A stretch of 64,000 nucleotides of DNA from Planococcus beigongshangi (GCF_016820495.1 NZ_JADHDU010000002.1:124001-188000); one strand, 5' to 3'. Shown: positions 8,772-17,148, numbered from the stretch's first letter. Numbers and translations are program-made. The notes: a model not told the origin generated them from the sequence alone.

Positions 8772-9440
8772 ATGTTTAAAAACAGTAAGGAATTGGAATC
8801 GATTTTTTCGGCAGAAGCGGTTTTCTACAAATTGGAAACGAATGGACGGATCCATTTATGCAGGAGTGTGGCTGCGATCCGGCGGAATGGGGTGTGGCAG
8901 GAAGAAGCGGATGCGCTATTTGTTCTTCTGAACCCGGGGAAATGCCTGCCTGTGGAAGGTGAGGAAAGTATTTCGCTGCCTTCAGGGGAGCTGGAATCCC
9001 TGCCGATGGTGCCGGCAGCTCCCGATAATACGATGTTTCAGCTGATGCGCCTCATGGAACGGATGGGATGGAATCATGTCCAGATCATCAATCTGACGGA
9101 TATAAGGACGGCCAAATTCGAAGAATATAAGGCTGGCCAGCAATGGATGTCCGGTCACAGGTATAACCGTCACAGCATCTTTTCCATTGACCGCTACCAC
9201 GAATTGCTGGACCGTGTAGAAAATGCGGAAACCGTGATAGCAGGATGGGGAACAAAACCGCAAATACTGTCTGCCGCTACCGAAGCGAATACAATTTTAT
9301 GGGAAGTCGCAGAAGTGAAGGGGCTGCGTTTCAGACAGCATCCACTCTATTATCATCCATTCCCGTGGCTCCAGACAAAATGTATGATGTGGCTCGATGA
9401 TATGGAGGCGCAGCTGAAAGCGGTACGGGAAATGGTCTGA
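8772..9440 (+). CDS. DUF1643-like protein, probably SOS-regulated
   Basis: 222 residues, soluble. The arrangement of LFVLLNPG, a D-N-T-M-FQLMRLMERMGW helix, IINLTDIR and VIAGWGTK is typical of DUF1643 proteins, whose biochemical role is unknown. The ATG at 8772 is chosen because AAGGAGG lies 8 bases upstream; the in-frame extension to 8676 would begin inside the -10 box. The promoter carries a LexA-type box, so induction by DNA damage is likely. A convergent terminator follows. Confidence 0.7.
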   Translation: MFKNSKELESIFSAEAVFYKLETNGRIHLCRSVAAIRRNGVWQEEADALFVLLNPGKCLPVEGEESISLPSGELESLPMVPAAPDNTMFQLMRLMERMGWNHVQIINLTDIRTAKFEEYKAGQQWMSGHRYNRHSIFSIDRYHELLDRVENAETVIAGWGTKPQILSAATEANTILWEVAEVKGLRFRQHPLYYHPFPWLQTKCMMWLDDMEAQLKAVREMV

Positions 9441-9453
9441 AATAAATTCCAGG

Positions 9454-9490
9454 AAAAAGCCGCAAACGGATTATCTCCATTTGCGGCTTT
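9454..9490. terminator. Bidirectional terminator
   Basis: An 11-bp stem AAAGCCGCAAA (9456-9466) pairs with 9480-9490. Its U-tract is better on the minus strand (five U residues), so it mainly serves the BI-1-like gene, but it also lies 15 bases past the DUF1643-like stop. Confidence 0.8.
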
Positions 9491-9523
9491 ACAGCATTTA
9501 TTGGATTGCATCGTGGATGATCA

Positions 9524-10258
9524 TCACCGGCTCCGGATTTTCGACAGCAGCCGCAGGATCTCCAGATACAGCCACACCAATGTGACAAGCAAACCGAATG
9601 CGCCATACCATTCGAAGTATTTCGGTACGCGGTTGGCTGAAGCGTGTTCAATATAATCGAAATCGAGCACCAGATTCAGCGCGGCAATAATGACGATGAC
9701 GATCGAAATGGCGATGCCGATTGGCGAAGCTTCATGAAGGAAGGGCACGGAGAAGCCGAGAAATCTGCCGATGAACGAGATGACATATACAAGGAAAATC
9801 GCACCGGTTGCCGCCACGACTCCGAGACGGAAATTTTGTGTCACTTTGATGAGTCCTGATTTATATGCCAATAGCAGACTGACCAGTACGGCGATCGTCA
9901 ACAGGATGGCCTGAAACACGATGCCGCCGTATTGAGCTTCGTACTGTGCAGAGACGGCTCCGAGAAACAGGCCTTCCAATAAAGCATATAATGGCGCAAT
10001 GAATGGCGATGCTTTCGGTACAAAAATAGTGATCAACGCGATGAGCAAACCGCCGATTGCCCCGATTAATATCAACGGCAATACGTTTTCCGGGCTGGTA
10101 GCGAACTGATTCCAGGAGTAGACGAAGGTGATCAGCACCAGCAGGATCAGTATCAGCGTCTTATTTACTGTCCCGCCAATGGTCATCGTTTCACCTGAGC
10201 CGGAATTGTCGAAGTTTTCGAATGCATCTTTTTTCAAACTTGGATTTCCGCTTCTCAA
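9524..10258 (-). CDS. Bax inhibitor-1/YccA-like membrane protein
   Basis: About 244 residues with seven hydrophobic helices. The C-terminal block YFEWYGAFGLLVTLVWLYLE and the ALNLVLDFDYIE helix are characteristic of the BI-1-like YccA branch. TTG at 10258 is preferred as the start because AAGAGGTG sits 6 bases before it; a GTG at 10267 overlaps that ribosome site. Related proteins are linked to membrane-protease modulation and calcium leak in other organisms; the role here is not known. Confidence 0.85.
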   Translation of the reverse strand: MRSGNPSLKKDAFENFDNSGSGETMTIGGTVNKTLILILLVLITFVYSWNQFATSPENVLPLILIGAIGGLLIALITIFVPKASPFIAPLYALLEGLFLGAVSAQYEAQYGGIVFQAILLTIAVLVSLLLAYKSGLIKVTQNFRLGVVAATGAIFLVYVISFIGRFLGFSVPFLHEASPIGIAISIVIVIIAALNLVLDFDYIEHASANRVPKYFEWYGAFGLLVTLVWLYLEILRLLSKIRSR

Positions 10259-10422
10259 AATTAACACCTCTTTTCCATTTCTTGAGCAGAGTTAATTATA
10301 TCCTGAATGGGCTGATCCACCAACTGGGAATGACAGTTGCTGGATAGCTGACATCAACGGATATGATAAAATGAGAGAAACTAGCTGGAAAAAGAAAAGA
10401 GAGCCAAAAAGGGGATGCGGAC

Positions 10423-11421
10423 ATGCCACTCGAAATTGTGCGGAATGATATCACCAAGATGAATACGGACGCCATCGTCAACGCCGCCAATTCGGGGCTG
10501 AAAATGGGCGGCGGCGTATGCGGTGCCATTTTTAATGCGGCCGGGGCGTACCAGCTTCAGGAAGCTTGCGTGCGCATCGGCTATTGCGGAATCGGTGAAG
10601 CGGTTTGGACCGATGCGTTTGCGCTGCCTGCCCGGTTTATTATCCATACAGTTGGGCCGGTCTGGCAAGGAGGGACCCATCATGAAGAGGCCATGCTGCG
10701 GAATTGTTACCGGAATTCATTGGAACTGGCGTTATCGATCGGCTGTAAGTCGGTAGCATTCCCCCTCATCTCCACCGGTATTTTTGGCTACCCGAAAGAA
10801 CCTGCTCTGAAGGTCGCCATTTCAGAAATTGCTGCATACCTGGAAAATCATGACATGCATGTATCGCTAGTGGTGTTCGATAAGCAGTCCTTTGGCATCA
10901 GCAAAAAACTTGTTGAATCGATTTCTTCCTTCATTGAGGAACATGAAGCGGCTGCGATGGAGGAAAAGCATAATCGCCGGCGTTTCTCAGATGCACCGGA
11001 GATCATCTCGCACAGCCTCGAGCAGAAAGTCAGGTTGGAATCCGATCTGGGCGAAAGCCTGGAAGATCTGTTGGAGAATATGGATGAATCGTTTACCTCA
11101 GCTTTATTCCGCCATATCGATGAAAAAGGCATGACCGACACGGAGACTTATAAAAAAGCCAATATCGACCGGAAATTATTTTCGAAAATACGCAATTCCC
11201 CTGGATATACACCGATGAAAAAAACGATATACGCATTTGCTGTCGCTCTCGAACTGACGGTTCCGGAAATGGAGGATCTTCTTCGGAAAGCTGGCTATGG
11301 CTTGTCCCGCAGCCATAAGTTCGATTTGATCATCCTGTATTTTGTGGAGCGGAAAATTTATAATATCCATGAGATCAACGAAGCTTTATTCGCATTCGAC
11401 CAGCTGCTTCTGGGGGTATGA
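10423..11421 (+). CDS. Macro-domain protein with C-terminal helical regulator-like domain
   Basis: A 332-residue two-domain protein. Residues 1-165 form a macro domain with the ADP-ribose-binding motifs NAANSGLKMGGGVCGAIF and STGIFGYP. Residues 215-332 form an all-helical domain: FTSALFRHIDEKGM, then ANIDRKLFSKIRN, then IYAFAVALELTVPEMEDLL, resembling a helix-turn-helix. This C-terminal module recurs in Firmicutes proteins fused to various enzymes. Macro domains bind or hydrolyse ADP-ribose, its O-acetyl ester or ADP-ribosylated targets. A VWA gene follows 81 bases downstream, a pairing reminiscent of Ter/TerY stress loci; that functional link is inferred. Confidence 0.85.
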   Translation: MPLEIVRNDITKMNTDAIVNAANSGLKMGGGVCGAIFNAAGAYQLQEACVRIGYCGIGEAVWTDAFALPARFIIHTVGPVWQGGTHHEEAMLRNCYRNSLELALSIGCKSVAFPLISTGIFGYPKEPALKVAISEIAAYLENHDMHVSLVVFDKQSFGISKKLVESISSFIEEHEAAAMEEKHNRRRFSDAPEIISHSLEQKVRLESDLGESLEDLLENMDESFTSALFRHIDEKGMTDTETYKKANIDRKLFSKIRNSPGYTPMKKTIYAFAVALELTVPEMEDLLRKAGYGLSRSHKFDLIILYFVERKIYNIHEINEALFAFDQLLLGV

Positions 11422-11502
11422 AATGTCGCTTCCGAAGCGACCTATTCGTAAGGGCAAAGAGCTATCCTTAAGATGTAAATAACTCTTAGGGAGGCACTTT
11501 AA

Positions 11503-12153
11503 ATGAGAAAAGACAAGACAGAATTAATTTTTATCCTGGATAAAAGCGGGTCGATGGCAGGTTTGGAACAGGATACAATCGGCGGGTTCAACGCATTGAT
11601 CGAGAAACAGCGGAAACTTTCCGGAGATGTGCGGGTCACAACTGTGCTGTTTAACCAGGCATATGAATTGCTGCATGACAGAATTCCGCTGGCAGGAGTT
11701 TCGCCGCTGACGGAAACTGAGTATGCAGTAGGCGGCACGACTGCCCTGCTGGATGCAATCGGGTTTGCCATACAGAAGGCAGCGAATGCCCAAAAAGGGG
11801 CTGGAGAAGATCAGCGTGCAGACCGAATCATGTTTGTCATCACGACAGACGGCATGGAAAACGCCAGCTGTGAATATGATTATAAAAAGGTCCAGGAGAT
11901 GATCGGAAAAATGAAAGGTCGATCCGATTGGGAATTCATCTTTTTGGGTGCGAATATCGATGCCATCGCCACGGCGAAGAAATTCGGGGTAAAAGAGGAA
12001 TTCGCCGTCAATTATCATGCAGATGCTGAAGGCACAGAACTCAATTTTAACGTTTTGAGCGAAGCGGTCTCTTCCTTCCGGATAGGTAAATCCATCGATC
12101 CAAGCTGGAAAAAAGAGATAGAAAGAGATTTCAGTTCGCGCAGGAAAAAATAG
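11503..12153 (+). CDS. VWA (TerY-like) domain protein
   Basis: A 216-residue cytoplasmic von Willebrand A domain. The metal-ion-dependent adhesion site is complete: DKSGSM (DxSxS), the Thr in GGTTALLDA, and the Asp in TTDGMEN. No signal peptide or membrane helix is present, so it resembles TerY/YegL-type intracellular VWA proteins rather than adhesins. GGGAGG lies about 8 bases before the ATG. Upstream of the ribosome site an imperfect inverted repeat (TCCTTAAG with CTTAGGGA, 11474-11501) partly covers the SD. Confidence 0.88.
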   Translation: MRKDKTELIFILDKSGSMAGLEQDTIGGFNALIEKQRKLSGDVRVTTVLFNQAYELLHDRIPLAGVSPLTETEYAVGGTTALLDAIGFAIQKAANAQKGAGEDQRADRIMFVITTDGMENASCEYDYKKVQEMIGKMKGRSDWEFIFLGANIDAIATAKKFGVKEEFAVNYHADAEGTELNFNVLSEAVSSFRIGKSIDPSWKKEIERDFSSRRKK

Positions 12154-12163
12154 GTCCCGTCGG

Positions 12164-12196
12164 CAGCCCCTTCCAGGAAGAGGGCTGTTTTGTTTT
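12164..12196 (+). terminator. Rho-independent terminator
   Basis: CAGCCCCTTCC pairs with GGAAGAGGGCTG (one bulged A), followed by TTTTGTTTT, immediately after the VWA gene. Confidence 0.8.
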
Positions 12197-12211
12197 GTGC
12201 GGACCTGGTTT

Positions 12212-12237
12212 GTTTTGATCCAAAAGGCAAAGGGTAG
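12212..12237 (+). promoter_or_regulatory. Candidate sigma-B (general stress) promoter
   Basis: GTTTTG (12212-12217), 14 bases, then GGGTAG (12232-12237) approximates the sigma-B pattern GTTTNN-N12-15-GGGWAW. It lies about 52 bases before the first YflT/DUF2382 gene, whose family is a classic sigma-B target. Confidence 0.5.
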
Positions 12238-12289
12238 TGAGTCTATAATGGCTAACCTAATCCAAATCGAATGATGGAGGTATAGATCA

Positions 12290-13180
12290 ATGGAGAAAAA
12301 AGGTGCAAAGCAATTCGGTTTCTTCGGTGGGCAATTGGAGGTTCAGGATAAGATTGAAGAATTGAAGTCCGAAGGCTACCCATCAGATAATTTATATGTT
12401 ATTGCGAAGGACAATGAACAGATCAATGGATTGCGCTCCTTTTCCGGTGTCCATTTCAGTACGGAGCAGGAAGGGGATTGGATCGATAAATTCAAGGATC
12501 TTTTTTCCGGAAACCAGTCACTGATAAATGTTTTTGAAGAAATGGGATTCACGCGGGAGCAATCTGAGGACTATAACCGCCGGATTGAAAATGGCGAAAT
12601 ATTTTTATTTGCCGATGATGAAGAATACAGCGAAGTGCGGAACGCTGATCCTGGCAGCAGGGAAGAGCTTTTCAAATCAGGCAATTACTACTCTGATGAT
12701 GGGCAATCAAAGGATGGCAGCTCAGACAGACCGCCGATCATGAGCCGAACCGAACGGCGCAAGCAGCAATCCGGATCTGGTGAAGAGAGTCTTTTTCTTC
12801 ATGAAGAACAATTGGAAGTCCATAAGGAACGTGTGCAGACCGGTGAGATCAATGTCAATAAACGCATAGTGGAAGAACAGCAGGAGATGGATGTGCCGGT
12901 TGAAAGGGATGACGTCGTGGTTGAACGGAGACCGGTGGATGACTCTGGCGATGGAAGCAGCGATATCAGAACGGAACCTTATCATGTCGGAGACGAACTC
13001 CATATTCCGGTTGTTGAGGAACGGCTGGTGGTTACTAAAAAGGAAGTTGTGACAGAGGAGATTGTCATTACGAAAAGAAAAATCAGTGATACGGAACACA
13101 TTTCTGAAACGGTGAGGCGTGAAGAAGTGGATATCGATGAAAGCAACCTGCCGGATGGCGACAGGCCACCTAATGTTTAA
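12290..13180 (+). CDS. General stress protein, YflT + DUF2382 (YsnF-like) domains
   Basis: A 296-residue acidic hydrophilic protein. Residues 5-115 match the YflT heat/general-stress domain (FGGQLEVQDKIEELKSEGY, then LYVIAKD). Residues 165-290 match DUF2382/YsnF, with the doublets LHEEQLEVHKERVQTGEI and VEERLVVTKKEVVTEEI. These families are induced by general stress in Bacillus. GGAGG precedes the ATG and a sigma-B-like promoter lies upstream. A paralogue with the same architecture follows 70 bases downstream. The molecular activity is unknown. Confidence 0.88.
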   Translation: MEKKGAKQFGFFGGQLEVQDKIEELKSEGYPSDNLYVIAKDNEQINGLRSFSGVHFSTEQEGDWIDKFKDLFSGNQSLINVFEEMGFTREQSEDYNRRIENGEIFLFADDEEYSEVRNADPGSREELFKSGNYYSDDGQSKDGSSDRPPIMSRTERRKQQSGSGEESLFLHEEQLEVHKERVQTGEINVNKRIVEEQQEMDVPVERDDVVVERRPVDDSGDGSSDIRTEPYHVGDELHIPVVEERLVVTKKEVVTEEIVITKRKISDTEHISETVRREEVDIDESNLPDGDRPPNV

Positions 13181-13250
13181 CCCGATTTTCAGCGGGTACA
13201 CAGATACTAGCTTCATCAATAAAAACAAACAATTCATTGGAGGTTTTAAG

Positions 13251-14111
13251 ATGATGAACAATAATCACAACAATGACAAACTTGTAGGCACTTTTGAACT
13301 GCAGGCGCAGGTATTCAAGAAAATCGAAGAATTGAAAGAACAGGGTTACCGTGAAGAAGATATGTATGTAGTTGCCAAAGACGGTGCAAATGTCGATACA
13401 TTGAAAGGGACCTCCGGGATCAACGTTACATCCAGTGACCATGACAGCAATTGGAAAGATAAATTCAAAAATCTATTCTCAAGTGACGATACGGAAAGAA
13501 GTTCCTATCGCAGCATCAATGATGATACTTCCTATGACTCGGATTATGGCAGCCATGTAGAGAACGGCCGTATCCTTTTATATGTCGATCGTGATTATGC
13601 GGGCACATCCGGAACATTTACTTCCGGCACTGCAACAGGCGCAGGGACAGACCGCACGCGGAGTGATTTCTCGGATACTGCAGCCGGTACCGAAGAAAGC
13701 CTGAAACTGCACGAGGAGCGTCTGAATGTCGATAAAGAACGTGTGCAGACAGGTGAAGTGAATGTCGGCAAGCACGTGGTGGAAGAAGAGCAGACAGTTG
13801 ATGTTCCGGTTGAACGGGAAGAAGTCTATGTCGAACGGCGCCCCGTGAATGAAGCGAGTACGGATTACGGCGGATATGACGATAAAGATTCCATCAATGT
13901 CGATGTCACTGAAGAGCGTTTGAATGTGACAAAAGACGATGTAGTCAGTGAAGAGATCGTTGTGGGTAAACGCAAAGTCCAGGACACTGAACATGTCCGT
14001 GAAACGGTGCGACGAGAAGAAGCGGATATCGATGAAGATACACTGAGAAATGAAGGCACAGACCGCGATAAAGGCTTGTTTGACGATAAAGACCGCAATC
14101 GGGGATTATAA
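13251..14111 (+). CDS. General stress protein, YflT + DUF2382, tandem paralogue
   Basis: 286 residues with the same two-domain layout as the preceding gene: YflT (LVGTFELQAQVFKKIEELKE, YVVAKD) then DUF2382 (LHEERLNVDKERVQTGEV, VEERLNVTKDDVV approximately). The linker is Ser/Thr/Gly rich (about residues 115-150). The ATG at 13251 has TTGGAGG 7 bases upstream; the in-frame extension to 13119 overlaps the previous gene and is rejected. Probably co-transcribed with the upstream paralogue and ended by a strong terminator. Confidence 0.88.
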   Translation: MMNNNHNNDKLVGTFELQAQVFKKIEELKEQGYREEDMYVVAKDGANVDTLKGTSGINVTSSDHDSNWKDKFKNLFSSDDTERSSYRSINDDTSYDSDYGSHVENGRILLYVDRDYAGTSGTFTSGTATGAGTDRTRSDFSDTAAGTEESLKLHEERLNVDKERVQTGEVNVGKHVVEEEQTVDVPVEREEVYVERRPVNEASTDYGGYDDKDSINVDVTEERLNVTKDDVVSEEIVVGKRKVQDTEHVRETVRREEADIDEDTLRNEGTDRDKGLFDDKDRNRGL

Positions 14112-14130
14112 AAACCTCATATTCAATGCA

Positions 14131-14167
14131 AACCCGCTGAGAGATTTCAACTCTCGGCGGGTTTTTT
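14131..14167 (+). terminator. Rho-independent terminator
   Basis: AACCCGCTGAGAG pairs with CTCTCGGCGGGTT (one mismatch), followed by six T residues. It closes the stress-protein pair. Confidence 0.9.
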
Positions 14168-14297
14168 ATGAAGATTTTTAATGAGGAAAACCCTGTATGT
14201 GCAAATATAAAATCCATTGCCTTAAATATTATCCGGAACCCATTACGCATTGGTCCGTATACATATAAGAAGAGAAGAAGAGAGGGGAGGGGAGTTT

Positions 14298-14789
14298 ATG
14301 CAGAAACAACCGAGGATTAAACTGCCGAAATCCGGCTTTGCCAAATTTTTGGATTTCCTGACAATCATGCTGTTTCTGGCAGTACTCATTTATTTGATCA
14401 TTGAATTCCCGGGTTTGCCTGACCGGGTACCGGGGCATTACGATGCGAGCGGAACGGTGGACCGCTGGGGCAGTAAAATGGAGCTGCTGATTCTGCCGAT
14501 CGTGGCAATCGGTTTATGGATCATGATGACGGCAGTGGAAAAATTTCCGCATACCTTCAATTATATGAATATGCGTGAAGACAATATTGAAGCGCAATAC
14601 CGCAATGGCCAGCTCATGATAAACGTCTTGAAGAATGAAAGCGTCCTGCTGTTTGCTTATCTGATTTTTCAGGGAATAAGGGTAGCGGCAGGGGAAGCAG
14701 AAGGATTGAGCAATTTTTTCATGCCGATATTCCTGGTTGTCATTTTCGGAAGTATGATCATATTTATGGTAAGGATGTTCCGGCTGTAG
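14298..14789 (+). CDS. DUF1648 membrane protein
   Basis: 163 residues with about four membrane helices. The segment PDRVPGHYDASGTVDRWGSK right after the first helix is the hallmark of DUF1648, found in SdpI-related proteins. The ATG at 14298 has GGGGAGGGGAG just upstream, making it preferable to the GTG at 14250. Some DUF1648/SdpI proteins are immunity or signalling factors against membrane-acting peptides; there is no evidence for that here. Confidence 0.82.
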   Translation: MQKQPRIKLPKSGFAKFLDFLTIMLFLAVLIYLIIEFPGLPDRVPGHYDASGTVDRWGSKMELLILPIVAIGLWIMMTAVEKFPHTFNYMNMREDNIEAQYRNGQLMINVLKNESVLLFAYLIFQGIRVAAGEAEGLSNFFMPIFLVVIFGSMIIFMVRMFRL

Positions 14790-14879
14790 ACCGATCGGAT
14801 ACTCATAAACCCCAGTTATCCAATAACCCACAGATAAAACAGGTTATCCACAAACCGGCTAAGTTATCAACTATTTGAT

Positions 14880-14970
14880 AATACAGTTGTATTAAATAAA
14901 GCTTCGGAGGAGTTCTTTTTCAATACAGGTGTATTATATTTATTGAATTATAGAAGTATTCTGATAAAAT
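14880..14970 (+). promoter_or_regulatory. TetR-gene promoter with two AATACA-N2-TGTATT operators
   Basis: AATACAGTTGTATT (14880-14893) and AATACAGGTGTATT (14922-14935) are near-identical palindromes with centres exactly 42 bases apart, four helical turns. The promoter TTGAAT (14943-14948), 16 bases, TAAAAT (14965-14970) follows. The predicted transcript start coincides with the ATG at 14977, implying a leaderless message; no ribosome site is visible. Autoregulation by the TetR protein is likely. Confidence 0.6.
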
Positions 14971-14976
14971 GGATAT

Positions 14977-15564
14977 ATGCCAAAACTAATAAATATTGAA
15001 GAGAAGAAGCTGGATATTGCACATGCCGCGTGGAGAATTCTATTGAAGGAGGGTATGGACGGTGTATCTGTAAGGAATACTGCAAAGGAGGCCGGGATTA
15101 CGCTTGGAGCCCTGCGTTATTATTTCACTACACAAGAAGAACTGATCAATTATACGGAACAGCTGGTACATGCAAGTCTTGCTGAAAAAACGGCTGAACT
15201 ATTCATGGTGGATTTGCCGCCGAGGGAAAAAATACTTAAGTTATTAAATGGCCTGTTACCGGACAGGGACGGGAAGGATCCTGCTGCAGAAGCCCGGCTG
15301 ATTTTCAAATACCATTCCAAATACTTGGGAAGTGGCTATAAAAAAAGCGAGGACAGTGTCTATCAGGCCATAAAATCCATCATGTCGAATCTGATGATGC
15401 TTAATATGCTGAAGAAAGATGTGGAGTTGAGCCTCGAAACGGACCGTCTTTACGCATTGATGGATGGGTTGGCGATGGATGCGCTGCTTGAGAGGACAGG
15501 GGACAGGCCACGAAAATACAACTTGATGCTTGAAACGCATTTGAATTCCATATGCAAGGAATAG
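14977..15564 (+). CDS. TetR/AcrR-family transcriptional regulator
   Basis: 195 residues. The N-terminal HTH reads AWRILLKEGMDGVSVRNTAKEAGI followed by TLGALRYYFTTQEEL, the standard TetR recognition helix and YxxF motif. The remaining ligand-binding domain is poorly conserved. There is no Shine-Dalgarno; the promoter places +1 at or next to the ATG. Two matched palindromes upstream are probable operators. No obvious target gene is adjacent (DUF1648 upstream, a 65-residue unknown downstream). Confidence 0.9.
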   Translation: MPKLINIEEKKLDIAHAAWRILLKEGMDGVSVRNTAKEAGITLGALRYYFTTQEELINYTEQLVHASLAEKTAELFMVDLPPREKILKLLNGLLPDRDGKDPAAEARLIFKYHSKYLGSGYKKSEDSVYQAIKSIMSNLMMLNMLKKDVELSLETDRLYALMDGLAMDALLERTGDRPRKYNLMLETHLNSICKE

Positions 15565-15597
15565 GGCGGAAATCTTTGTTGATTTCCGCTCTTTTAT
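15564..15597 (+). terminator. Rho-independent terminator
   Basis: GCGGAAATC (15566-15574) pairs with GATTTCCGC (15581-15589), followed by TCTTTTATATTTT, directly after the TetR gene. Confidence 0.8.
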
Positions 15598-15805
15598 ATT
15601 TTGCAGTTTAATTTAAAAGTTAAATAGTTATACAGAATTCGTATAACGTGAGATTGGAAATTAATAAGTTTACATAACAAAATTACATAAGAATAGGAAT
15701 GGTTTAATAATCTCTGAAAGAAGGTATAAATCATTAAACTTTCATTTCTCTCAGTTTTGAAATAATATTAAGAAGCATCCTATCCTGAATGAGGAGTTGA
15801 TACCA

Positions 15806-16003
15806 ATGAGTTTGGAAACGATCAAGGGTTCAAGCATGATTATCAAGATGACGCGCAAACTGATGAAAGAAGGCTGGTCATTCACTCCCAATGAATTTGA
15901 TGTCATCATCAAAGCTGAGAATAAGGCTACCGGTGAGTCAATTCACTTTCCATCCATCGGGAACCTGAAGACCTGGATTTATCAAAAAGCATTAAGTTAT
16001 TGA
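15806..16003 (+). CDS. Small hypothetical protein
   Basis: 65 residues, basic N-terminal half (KMTRKLMKEGW), no membrane helix. The ATG at 15806 has GAGGAG 9 bases upstream; GTG or ATG alternatives further up are weaker. The preceding 240 bases are AT-rich with only the TetR terminator recognised. No family was identified. A strong bidirectional terminator separates it from nadA. Confidence 0.6.
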   Translation: MSLETIKGSSMIIKMTRKLMKEGWSFTPNEFDVIIKAENKATGESIHFPSIGNLKTWIYQKALSY

Positions 16004-16010
16004 CCCATAT

Positions 16011-16050
16011 AAAAATCCCGCACGCCTGAAATCGGTGTGCGGGATTTTTT
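16011..16050. terminator. Bidirectional terminator
   Basis: AAAAATCCCGCAC (16011-16023) pairs with GTGCGGGATTTTT, with A and T runs at both ends. It lies between the convergent 65-residue gene and nadA. Confidence 0.92.
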
Positions 16051-16053
16051 CGT

Positions 16054-17148
16054 TCACATCATTTTTTCCAATGCCATTATCGCTTCACGAGCAGTCAGTG
16101 GATCAACGGAAATCCGGTTGATGACGCGTCCTTCGACCAATTCTTCCAGCGCCCAAGTCAAATGCGGCAGGTCAATCCTGTTCATCGTGAGGCAAGGGCA
16201 CATATACGGATTCAATGATATGATGTCACGGTCAGGGAAATCTTTGATCAGACGGTTTACAAGATTCATTTCCGTTCCGATCGCCCATTTGGATCCCGGA
16301 GCGGAGGCTTCGATCATATCGATGATGTATTTCGTCGATCCGGCGTAATCGGCCATGCTGACCACATCGTACGTGCATTCCGGATGAACGAGGATCTTGC
16401 GTTCCGGTTCTTTTTCGCGCAGGATTTCCACATGTTTCGGCAGGAAATTCATATGGACCGAGCAATGGCCTTTCCAGAGGATGACTTGGACATCTTCGAT
16501 CTCACATTGCAATTCGAGCTTCTGTTTGACCGGATCCCAGATGGCCATCTGTTCGAGCGGAATTCCATGTTTCACAGCAGTGTTTCTGCCAAGATGCTGA
16601 TCTGGCAGGAACAGCATCCGCTGCTTTTGCCCCAATGCCCATTCCACCATTTCCACCGCATTCGAAGATGTCACGGTGGCACCGCCGTTGCGCCCGACAA
16701 ACGCTTTGATGGCAGCTGTCGAATTGACATAGGTGAGTGGTGTGATCGTGTCGCCGAATAATTCCTGCAGCTCTACCCAGGCGCGCTCAGTCTGGTCGAT
16801 ATTGGCCATATCCGCCATCGAACAGCCTGCCCGCATATCCGGCAGAATGATTGCCTGTTCAGGTGTGGTCAGGATATCGGCTGTTTCAGCCATGAAATGG
16901 ACTCCGCAGAATAAAATATAATCAGCATTCTGCTTGCCTGCGACCTGTGATAATTGCAGGGAATCACCGGTAACATCAGCATACCGGATCACTTCGTCTT
17001 TCTGATAATGGTGTCCCAGGATAAACAGGCGGTCGCCCAGGATTTCACGTGCATGGCTGGCACGCGCGTGCAATTCCTCGGTTGGCGCTGAGAGGTAATG
17101 TGCCGGCATTGCATCGGCCAGCTGTAGTTCTTCGAGTAAAGATGTCAT
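16054..17148 (-). CDS. nadA: Quinolinate synthase A
   Basis: A 364-residue [4Fe-4S] enzyme condensing iminoaspartate with dihydroxyacetone phosphate to quinolinate in de novo NAD synthesis. Cluster and active-site cysteines are visible in MRAGCSM (Cys109), GHCSVH (229), HPECTYD (258) and MCPC (317, 319). LGHHYQ and GDSLQLS near the N-terminus bind the substrate. It is the last gene of nadB-nadC-nadA and overlaps nadC by 4 bases (ATGA), indicating translational coupling. TAAGGAGG precedes its ATG. Confidence 0.97.
   Translation of the reverse strand: MTSLLEELQLADAMPAHYLSAPTEELHARASHAREILGDRLFILGHHYQKDEVIRYADVTGDSLQLSQVAGKQNADYILFCGVHFMAETADILTTPEQAIILPDMRAGCSMADMANIDQTERAWVELQELFGDTITPLTYVNSTAAIKAFVGRNGGATVTSSNAVEMVEWALGQKQRMLFLPDQHLGRNTAVKHGIPLEQMAIWDPVKQKLELQCEIEDVQVILWKGHCSVHMNFLPKHVEILREKEPERKILVHPECTYDVVSMADYAGSTKYIIDMIEASAPGSKWAIGTEMNLVNRLIKDFPDRDIISLNPYMCPCLTMNRIDLPHLTWALEELVEGRVINRISVDPLTAREAIMALEKMM

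Noticed and set aside
13119..13250. N-terminal extension of the second stress protein
   Set aside because: It overlaps the previous gene in another frame, while the ATG at 13251 has an ideal ribosome site.
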